Below are positions 55,668-64,000 of a stretch of DNA of 64,000 bases, piece by piece; the stretch's first letter is position 1, and each line of letters starts with the position of its first letter. The notes under the pieces are model-generated. The model was not told where the DNA came from. It did not search any database and worked only from the letters and a program-made list of their open reading frames with translations. Position numbers and translations under genes: made by a program. Source of the stretch: Botryosphaeria dothidea (lineage: Eukaryota; Ascomycota; Dothideomycetes; Botryosphaeriales; Botryosphaeriaceae); assembly GCA_011503125.2 (NCBI GenBank), contig WWBZ02000022.1, forward strand, positions 310,001 through 374,000, written 5' to 3'.

Positions 55668-56220
55668 AATGGGAAAGAAAATCCACGACTGGGAGATGAC
55701 GCGGGAAGGAGCATGACCACGAAGGGAGACGAATATGGAGGATATGCGAATATGCATTTGCGGAACTAAAAACCACTCTTACAAATGGCGTCAAGTGCTG
55801 TATTAGATAGATATACGGCTGCTTTTCTTTCCCAAAGCGCGCGTCAGGGCGCCGAATTGATGCGGGCCCTTTTCGAGGCTCTCTGCTCCAAACATGCTTC
55901 CTCTCAATTTCCGAGTGACGACTGTGGTACACCACTGGCACGACAGTAGCGAATTTCTTCAGTTGTGACCATGCAGGAAATCCACTTATAGAGGGTTGCT
56001 GCAACCGACTATTAGCGCCGAGCGCGATATTCCCACAAAAGATCAGATCAAGAGTACTGCTATGGGGAGCTTAAGCATTCGTCTGGGTTTGTCACAAAGT
56101 AGTGCGACTATTGCTGTGAGGCTGGCGCTAAGAGAGTGAACCTTGGTACTGTTCCGCTTATTAAAGAACCTGAGAAAGACCTAATCCTTCTACGATCCGC
56201 TATGAGTTTTGCTGATTTCT
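55668..56220. other. Intergenic region between convergent aminotransferase and syntaxin genes
   Basis: Both genes end here. No gene or repeat is visible in the 553 bases. Confidence 0.5.
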
Positions 56221-57410
56221 TCATATTATCAAGTCCCACACAACCAGCGTTCCGCACATCGCGCACGTCGCGTAAAAGATGGCTTGCGCTATGCTCTTCC
56301 TCTCCGATGCCTTCTTGAGCTCCTTGTTTCCAGTGCCTACGTTATCCGTCGTAAGCTGTGAGTCTTGGACCAGCTGGTCGATTTGCGCTTGTTGCTCGAA
56401 CAAATTGGTCGCTAGTGTGCTTTGCAGTTCAGATATCTCGAGGAGCGACCGTTCCGTAGCCCTACCATCTGGTCAGCCCAGCATTCACCTCAATCCAGGC
56501 GGAAAAGCACAATGACCTACCGCACTTTGTCAAGTGTGTCTTCGTAGTGCTTGAGCATATCCTGGTTCTCTTCCGCAAATAGCTGCAGCTGTTCTTCGCT
56601 CAATTGCTGCTCCACCTGCTTTCCGCTCGAATCATCCAAGGTCGCCGCCGACCTCCCACCCTGGAATCCACCCGCCGCTCCATGAGCTCCGCTAAGGTCG
56701 TCCATCGTAGGCATTGTAATACCGCGCGCCTTGTACAGCACGCTCTTGCTCTTCTCCCGCTCGCGCTCCAGCCGTATCTCCATCATCGACGCCTGGAATG
56801 CGCTGACTTCCTCAAGCTTCCGGCTGATGTACCAAATAACGCCATCTCGATGTATCTTAATCGTGTTCTGCTTCGCCTCCTCCAGCTCCTCCTCCGGGCT
56901 CTTGGCCGTGATGGCGCCCCCAGCCGCCCATCTTCCGAGTGCGCCCAGTCCCTTCGTCGCGCGCTTCCGCAGCGCGATGGTCTCGTCGGCTGACTGTCGT
57001 ACCTTTTCGGCGTCGGCGAGGTTCTTGATGGCGCCGGTCAGCTCGCGCAGCAATTGCTTGGTCTCGGCGTCGATTTGCTCGCGCTGCGCGTCGGTCAGGT
57101 ATTTGCGCTCTTTTTCGGAGCGGGGTATCGAGGATGAGGAGTCGGTGCGGGCAAGCTTTCGCCGTGGAGGCTGTGCGGCGGATAGGTAAGATTGGCGGAT
57201 GGAGTGGAGGTATTGATTTAGTTCGGATATGTGTTTATTCTGCGCTGGTATCAGAGAGTGGGCGGATGACGTTGGCGGCGGGTGGCAGCTCACAATGCGA
57301 TAGGCCTCCTTGAGGAATTCCTCGACGCTGTCTAGGTCGAAGTCGTGGGGCTTGGTGGGCGGCTTGTCGTGCCGGCGCAGGGCCTCGTTGAAGACGGGCG
57401 TAAGGTCCAT
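56221..57410 (-). CDS. UFE1: ER t-SNARE, syntaxin-18 family (Ufe1)
   Basis: Three exons: 57294-57410, 56521-57239 and 56221-56461 (358 residues). The N-terminus MDLTPVFNEALRR with DSVEEFLKEAYRI matches the syntaxin-18 N-terminal domain. A coiled-coil middle is followed by the SNARE helix (about residues 275-330: TERSLLEISELQSTLATNLFEQQAQIDQLV) carrying the central Gln of Qa-SNAREs. The last 20 residues form a membrane anchor (AIFYATCAMCGTLVVWDLII). Without the last splice the protein would stop before the SNARE helix is complete. Ufe1 works in retrograde Golgi-to-ER traffic and ER membrane fusion. It is divergent from the DHA1 transporter. Confidence 0.9.
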
Positions 57411-57854
57411 GATGCGGGCTTGCTTTCTTGTTGGAGCTCGGGGAAGCTCAGGACAACGTCAACGTAGCCGCATGGAAGCTTGTTCGCAGTGCTTGGCATC
57501 GGTTCATTATCTCCGCGCTATGGCCGGCCGTCTCGACGCGGCAAAACGGCACCTGCCCTTTCCTCATCCCCGGACCGCCTATTCGCTGCTCCGCTCTGCT
57601 GGCGCATTTGTCTGACCAATGTGCCCTGCACCCGCAATCCTCATCGGCATGGCCCCACGTCCCGCTGTGCATTCACCGGCCAGAGGCCCACCGGTATCGG
57701 ATTAGCTGCTGATAGCCCTCCCCCTCTCGCGGCTCCATATACTCCGTCTGTGCCCCAGATGTCTTTCTTCGTTTTTCTTTCCCCTCGATGGGGTCATGGA
57801 CGGTGCTTCTCCGTCTTCAGAAATTCTCCTCAAAATCTTCGGTAAACCTCGATC
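57411..57854. promoter_or_regulatory. Divergent promoter between the syntaxin and the DHA1 transporter
   Basis: 444 bases between two outward-facing starts. No TATA box stands out, and no other gene is seen. Confidence 0.5.
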
Positions 57855-59763
57855 ATGACATCAACAGCAACACCCCAGGCCCTTGAAAAGGCCGAGTTCT
57901 CTGTTGCGGCAGAGGGCAGTGACGAGTTAGAAATATCGGCCTCCTCCGACGCTCGAAAAGACTCTCCGGACCAGAGACGCCCAGCGAGTTTCGACGACGA
58001 AAAGCACGCCACAGAAGCCAGCCATGCCTCTCCAACATCCTCGCGAAGACCCTCCACTTCGGCCGAGCAAGAACAAAATTCACGAGATCTGGAAAGAGCA
58101 AACACTGCCGCATCAGGACCAGCCTACTCCGTGTTCCCTCGCAAGATGAAGCTGTTCATCGTGTTCATGGTCGCCTGGGGAGGGTTCTTTTCCCCGCTCT
58201 CGGCAAACATCTTCTACCCGGCTCTGAACACTCTCAGCTCTGAGCTCCATGTGACTGACGAGCTCATCAACTTGACCCTTACCACGTACTCGATCTTCCA
58301 AGGTTTGGCCCCCACCATATTTGGTGACCTTGCCGACATGGCTGGGAGGAGGCCTGCCTATATCATAGGGTTTATCATATACATCGGAGCTTGCATCGGA
58401 ATTGCTCTTCAGGACTCATATGCCGCTCTAATGGTCCTCCGCTGTCTCCAAAGCACTGGAAGCAGTGGCATGATAGCTCTGGCGAACGGCGTCGTAGCAG
58501 ATGTTGCTACAGTCGCCGAGCGCGGCACGTGGATGGGCTGGGCGACAGGCCCGATGATGATTGGACCTGCAGCTGGACCTGTAATAGGAGGTCTGTTCGC
58601 GCAGTTTCTAGGATGGAGATCCATCTTTTGGTTCCTGGTGATCATGGCCGGCGTCTACCTCATCGTCTTCACCATCGTCTTCCCCGAAACTGGAAGAAAC
58701 GTCGTTGGCAATGGCTCCATCCCTCCCCAGGGCTGGAACATGTCCGTCCTCAACTGGTGGTCAGTCCGCAAAGCCGCTCGCAACAAAGATGCCCTCTCCC
58801 GTACCACCTCCCGGGAAAGCAACCGCCTCGCCCAGCAACGCCTCGCAAGAGCCCGCAAGCTCCGCTGGCCCAACCCCCTGAACACCTTGAAGCTCATCAA
58901 GGAGCCCGACGTCGGCCTGCTCCTACTCTACAACTCCCTCGTCGTGAGTCCCACCCCTCCCCATCCCCTCCCCAGACTCACACCAGCCTAACCACCAATC
59001 CCCCCACCGCCCATAGTATACCGCCTTCATGGACGTCGCCGCCTCCGCCCCCTTCCTCTTCACCTCGACCTACTCGTTCAACGACCTGCAAGTCGGCCTC
59101 GCCTTCATCCCCTTCGGCACGGGCGCGCTGCTCGCGCCCCTCGTCAACGGCCGCCTGCTCGACTGGAACTACCGCCGGACGGCCTCGCGCATCGGCATGG
59201 CCATCGACCGCAAGCGCGGCGACGACCTCCGCGGGTTCCCCATCGAGCGCGCGCGCATCGAGGTCGCCGCCCCCTTGCTCTGCGTCGGCCTGGCCTCCCT
59301 CACCGCGTACGGCTGGGTCATGCACGTCGAGACGCACCTGGCGGCGCCCCTCGTGCTGTTTTTCCTCATGGGTCTGACGCTGACGGGCACGTTCAACGTG
59401 TTGAATCTGATGTTGGTCGATTTCTACCCCTTAGCGCCGGCGACGGCGACGGCGGCGAATAATTTGGCGAGGTGTCTGGTTGGCGCGGGCGGCTCGGCGG
59501 TGGTGATTCTGATGATTAAGAAGATGGGGCGGGGCTGGTGCTTCACGTTTCATGCGCTGGTGGTGGCGGCGGCGAGTCCGATCTTGTGGGTGTTGGTGAA
59601 GAAGGGGCCCGGGTGGAGGGAGCAGAGGAGAGTCAAGGCAGAGGAGGTGGGGAGGAGGAGGGAAGAGCTGGAGAGGGAGAGGGAGAGGGAGAGGGCTGAG
59701 GAGGAGGAGAGGGAAGGAGTGAAGAGGGAGGTGCAGGCAAGGGATGGAGATGAGAAGCGGTAG
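57855..59763 (+). CDS. MFS transporter, DHA1 (drug:H+ antiporter-1) family
   Basis: Two exons, 57855-58943 and 59017-59763, joined in phase 0 (donor GTGAGT, acceptor CATAG), give 611 residues. A cytosolic N-terminus of about 95 residues, rich in S, E and D, precedes 12 membrane helices. Motif A is GDLADMAGRRPAYIIGF, motif C of antiporters is GPAAGPVIGG, and YPALNTLSSELHVT follows helix 1 as in polyamine and multidrug exporters. The long loop between the halves contains SRTTSRESNRLAQQRLARAR. The C-terminal tail is a charged helix coded by a GAGAGG simple repeat. A plasma-membrane exporter of polyamines, drugs or metabolites is likely; the substrate is not known. Confidence 0.88.
59671..59694 (+). 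repeat. GAGAGG simple repeat inside the transporter gene
   Basis: Four or so copies of GAGAGG coding an E-R-E-R tract in the C-terminal tail. It is likely to vary in length between strains. Confidence 0.6.
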
Positions 59764-61487
59764 AAGTCTTCTTGAGAGGCAGTCGATTACTGAGTTGACT
59801 ATGTTCGGATAATCTAATAGAGATGAGGTTCTTCAGCAACTTTCGTGGCTTCATGCCGCATTCAAGACATTCTTGCCACGCGAAACGACGGAACCTCGAA
59901 TCCTTGAGGCATTGCAATAAGCACGCAAAGGGAGTGGCGAGAGCACAAGGAAGCCTCCACATGTGTTTTTAGTGAGAATGGGTAGAACAAGCACAGAAAA
60001 GCTTGATGGTCGAGTAGTCACTTGCGGAACGGGCTTAGAGCTGGCGGGCCAAGAAAGCTCGTCAGAGTACGCGGGGTCCTGTTCTTCGGTCAGTAATTGC
60101 TCAACAAGATCAGATAATTTTGTGTAATGTCAAGTTTTTAGGATGAGACCGTGCCTGGTTTTCTTTTTCGGAATGATGTGCGCGGTCAAGTCCTTCGGTT
60201 CATGGTGGCCGTCACTTCCCCATAAAATGAGATTCGTTTCCTTCCTTTCTCGATTGTTGCTTCACTTGACAACGGGCTGGCTGTCCTCGAATGACCAAGT
60301 TCTCAGGTCGTCTTCGGGAGCTTCATTTGCGCATCGGCCATTGCCGGCTTCACAATGTGGAGTAAGTTCTTGCTCTGAGTGTGAAGCAAGATTTCATATT
60401 GCCTTCAGCAGCGTGCCGCAGAAAGATCTCAGCACTAGGAGCTTGCGCGACAACCACGCAAGGCCGTCGGAACCAGCTGTTGCAGTCTGGTGCGTCTCGC
60501 AATATTCGACAGGAGGGCCTTGGGACAACGTGGAGCTAGCGAGGAGGAAGAGGGCGCCGAATATGATCAAGAATGTCTGGCCAACGGTCCAAGCCGCAGC
60601 TTTCACCTCGAATATCTTGCCGAGCATTTTGTCGAATATCGCTCTGGAGTGGGTGCAGCGAAAGGGGTTGTGAGTTTGCACGAGTGTCGTGACGCTAGGC
60701 AGATCTGTCGTGTTGTGGTGCTTTGAGGAAGATTTAGTTAGTTGTGGTCAGAGCAGAGTAGGGGCAGACAGAGGAAGAGCAACCGCGCGTGAGACGAAGC
60801 TTCAAAACCGGCAGCGTACATGTGAAGTCCATTATGCCCAATATGGTTAGCGGTGAGTGAATGACGTGCTTCGTGCCTGCTTCGATAGTAATCGGTATAT
60901 TTTGTCTGGTATTGCCAACTTTGTCATCCCTGCTACTCTCTCGCAGCAAAAACTCTCGACAACAGGAAAAGAAAAGCAAAAAGGTGAACCACATCCAGCA
61001 ATCTCTATATCAGACACAATTTTTTTTCGTTTCCAGGAAGACCCACGAGCAAAAAAGGGGGGGAAAGAAAAGATTGTATGCATACCCCAGGATAGAAAAG
61101 AGTGAATCTCAAAAGCTCAAAACAATATGACCGCATAAAAGCTTCTCTCTAATGCCAGATAAAATGAACACGTCTCTTTACCATCGCTCTTTTCCAATGA
61201 CGTAGTGATATTTCTGTGCTGCAGCAAGGCCATACCCGCGAAGGGGAAGAAGCAAAAAAAAAAAGACACGAACCCCATATAAGATTTGCACGATGAAGAG
61301 AACGCAGAAAGCAACGCTCCCCCATGGTAAAAAAAAAAGAGGAGAAAAGAAAGCTACCGGAAACCGATATTCCCTTTCACTCTGCCCACCTGGTATCACA
61401 CACAGCAACACGTCACATACCCCGTCTCACTTGTTTTTTTGCTCAGGAAAAAGAAGACCTAGACACTCATCACACATCTTTCACCAA
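59764..61487. other. 1.7-kb region between convergent genes, mostly AT-rich
   Basis: The 3' ends of the DHA1 transporter and the PAS kinase face each other here. The stretch 60850-61480 is AT-rich with several poly-A and poly-T runs and is probably 3' UTR and spacer. The only frame with protein-like content is a short minus-strand one at 60394-60627, listed separately. Confidence 0.5.
60394..60627 (-). CDS. Possible small membrane protein of 77 residues
   Basis: ATG at 60627 in a good context (ACAAAATGC) opens a frame of 77 residues with one strong hydrophobic helix near the N-terminus (WTVGQTFLIIFGALFLLAS). I recognise no family. It lies alone between two convergent genes. It may be a real small gene or a chance frame; splicing to further exons cannot be excluded. 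Confidence 0.25.
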   Translation of the reverse strand: MLGKIFEVKAAAWTVGQTFLIIFGALFLLASSTLSQGPPVEYCETHQTATAGSDGLAWLSRKLLVLRSFCGTLLKAI

Positions 61488-64000
61488 TCAACCGGTACCT
61501 GCACCTTCCATCTTACACCACGGATGATCCAGAACCTGACCGATAGTGATTCGCTGATCCACGTCTCTATTCAGCATAAGCCGGATGAGGTCGATGCTCT
61601 CCTCGCTCATGATGTACGGCACGCGCAGGTCGTGGTCCATGATCTCGTCGATGCTGTAAAATGGGTTCTCCTTGTACACGATCGTGTAGAGCAGGATGCC
61701 CAGCGCCCATACGTCTTGCTCCTTGCCGCGGTAAGACTTGCCAGCCAAAACTTCAGGTGCAGCGTAATCTACAGGAAAACTGATTAGTCTTTCCGGGTTG
61801 TTCTGGATTACACGATCGCAATAGAAACTTACCAATAGTACCCACAAATACATCAAATGGGCCATTCTTGATGTACGCAGCCGAACCGAAGTCGATGAGC
61901 TTGATGTTACCTTCGCCGTCGAGGATGACGTTCTCGTCTTTGATATCACGATGGACTACCTTGGCTTTAGTATGCAGGAAGTGCAAAGCTTCCGCAACTT
62001 GCACGAAAATCTTCCTGCACTCAGTCTCGTCCATATTGACACGGAGCTCGATGTAGTCGAAGAGATCCATGCCAGGTAGACCGTGTGGCACCATTTCGAT
62101 ATAGTAGTTGACATCATCCTCGAAAAAGTCGGCCATCTCGACGATGTTGGGGTGCTTGAAGCCATCACGGCGGAGGTAGTCAAGGACGTGGATCTCGAGC
62201 GGCACGGTTCCGAGGCGTCGATCGCGAGTCCATGTATCAACGAGAATGCGACGTTTCGTGACGTACTTGATGACCATTTTCCTGCTATCGTTCTTGTAAC
62301 GACAGAGCTTGACTTGGCCATAGGCGCCTTGGCCCATATCCTCAAGCACGACGAAATCATCGATAGCCTTCTTTTTCGTAGGCGCATTGGGCGTTGACGG
62401 TTGTTGCACGGGCGCTGGTTTCGGTTCTTGTCTGGGCGTGGGCGTAGAGTCCGATTCTCTAAGCTGCTTCGATAGTAATGACACGGGCGGAGATTCTCGT
62501 CGAGGTGTAGAAGAGTCAGCTTCTTCAGGATGCAGTTGGACGGCCGACTGGCCCGGCGACGGCTGATGGGGCGGAGTGCCGGGTCGCGACATGAGTGGTG
62601 TGACAGGCCCGACCCCGTGATTCACCGCGTGAAGTTGTCTCGAGTACGTGATCCAGAGAGCATACACGACTTCAGAAGACGGGTGATGTTCAAGCTCTTC
62701 CTCGTTCTCACTCTCCACGATTACGTCGTCGGAAAATTTAGGCGATTTGTCACTTTTGACCACACGCATCTGAACGTCAACCATGATCTCGGCACCATCC
62801 CGATGCTTAGCCGGAAGGCCACTAGGTCTCAGGAAAACAGCGGCAGCATCTTCTTTACCTTCCCGCATTGCAAGTAGCGCACGAGCGCGGCGGAAGCTGT
62901 GTTCAGGGATAACGATGCCATCGACTAGTGTAAGCTGGTCTTCGTCGGTCATGATGTGAAGGATCTTGTCGAAGCTGGGCAGTAGTTCAGTGACATGCAG
63001 GCCGTCCGGTTTTTCCTGGCCGAAGAGCGCAGAAGAAAAGACCGTGTTGGCGCTCGAGACCTGAAGCGTACCGGCGTTCAAAACGAGGATCCCTGCGATG
63101 TGAGGAAAGCTTGAAACTCGGAAGGTCGACTCTCCGGAAAGCTGATGCACGGTGATCGGGATGTTGATGCTGTTTTGCGTTCGGGCAGTAAATGTCTTGA
63201 GCTCGGCAATCATGTCGAAGTCCAGAGCTCCAGTGTTCGTTCCAGGGACGCGCGGTATTTCCGGGATCAGCCTTGCAATGTCCATACCTCTTCGCACACG
63301 CTCGGTGCCCCAGATTGCTTCTATCGCGCCCTGCCCCTTGACTACGGACCCTATTTCGTCCACCGTCACGTACACCACATCTTCCGCAATCTCCTCGAGA
63401 ACCCAGATGAGGCCGCCGCGCTTTTCCTTGACCCATAAGCTCGCAGCTCCGGTAGCGCCGTTTCGTTTTTGTATCGGAACGACGTCGCCGCAAAGAAGGA
63501 CGCCTCGGGATTTGTTGCCCTGATGATTCAAGCCACCCTTCACGTTCTTCCTCGTCGCGATCGACGAGCCACTCCCGTCGTCGGTTTTCGATCTCTTCTT
63601 GCTTGTGGCTCTCGAAGATGGTTTGCTTAACAACTTGGCCGTGATTCCGTTCCCCATGTTCAGGGAGCTGCTTGCAGGTGCGGGCTTCTGGGCTTGGGCA
63701 GCCTCCAGAGCTTTGCGGGATCCGGCCTCGGGGTCTCTTAGCTTGTCCTCCAGCCATTTCCTCCGCTCATTCTGGACAACTTCCAAAATGCCCATTTTCC
63801 GCACTTCTGATCGCGTCACTCCGAAAACAAGACAGGCCAGGTCGTTTGCTGCGGTAATAGTCCATGGCGCCTGCGCTTCGGTCGTAAAGATGGCCTGGGC
63901 AGCTGGCGCCCAGCGGCTACCGTGCCCATGCGGAGCATTCGCGGTCGTATGTGCACCCGGCACGGGTGTCATGGGTGTTTGCGGAGGTAGTTGTTGCGGG
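61488..64000 (-). CDS. PSK1: PAS-domain Ser/Thr protein kinase (PAS kinase), 5' end outside the window
   Basis: Two exons in view: 61833 to the right edge, and 61488-61768. The frame is still open past the ATG at 63972 to the last base, so the N-terminus lies beyond the window; about 815 residues are visible. A PAS domain lies at nt 63720-63920 (FTTEAQAPWTITAANDLACL) and a second PAS-like region at about nt 62990-63190. A Pro/Ser-rich linker leads to the kinase domain: LEDMGQGAYGQVKL, VIKYV, HRDIKDENVIL, LIDFGSA, and TIDYAAPEVLAG completed by the splice. Yeast Psk1/Psk2 and animal PASK control sugar flux and translation in response to nutrients. The intron (GTAAGT to TGTAG) falls in the activation loop. 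Confidence 0.9.

Noticed and set aside
60143..60673. Plus-strand frame of 176 codons
   Set aside because: No domain, odd composition, and it overlaps the better minus-strand candidate; probably chance.
1..64000. CRISPR arrays, bacterial operons, rRNA and intact transposons
   Set aside because: No regularly spaced repeats, terminal repeats, transposase or reverse-transcriptase motifs, or rRNA-like sequence were seen; the gene content is eukaryotic.

Overview
The window is nuclear DNA from a filamentous ascomycete (Pezizomycotina, most likely a Dothideomycete-like lineage; the class is an inference). The signs are short GT-AG introns of about 50-200 bases, closely spaced genes on both strands, a Zn2Cys6 regulator, a DHA1-type and an allantoate-permease-type MFS transporter, a fungal P450, a PAS kinase and a Ser/Thr-rich secreted protein. 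I found no rRNA, tRNA, CRISPR array or intact transposon. About 21 protein genes can be supported, most with exon structures rebuilt by joining reading frames at consensus splice sites; two genes run off the window edges.

Layout. 1-2274: C-terminal part of a Sip3/Lam-type GRAM-VASt sterol-transfer protein. 2970-5737: two divergently transcribed paralogues of unknown function. 6016-7782: ACS-family MFS permease. 8527-21643: a 13-kb block of five F-box/LRR-like genes carrying seven F-box modules, including two giant proteins that each hold two complete modules and end in acidic tails. 22358-23923: coiled-coil protein with a probable one-base frameshift near its start. 25008-29181: 1370-residue repetitive secreted or cell-wall protein. 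29182-32855: 3.7 kb without a convincing gene. 32856-38181: Zn2Cys6 regulator convergent with a P450. 39584-42103: aquaglyceroporin-like channel with two apparent lesions in its N-terminal cytosolic region. 43555-44149: small cysteine-free secreted protein. 44952-52703: AFG1 ATPase, a C2H2 regulator, an Aur1-like PAP2 membrane protein and a BTB protein. 53944-64000: aspartate aminotransferase, the ER syntaxin Ufe1, a DHA1 transporter and the C-terminal part of a PAS-domain kinase.

Most of the right half is ordinary housekeeping content. The unusual part is the F-box block. Two families (two tandem plus-strand genes; three minus-strand genes) lie back to back, and the two giant members look like copies of an ancestor that was already a two-module fusion. 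The other items worth checking are the head-to-head paralogue pair, the two genes whose frames are broken by apparent homopolymer length changes (real mutations or assembly errors), and the regulator-P450 pair.
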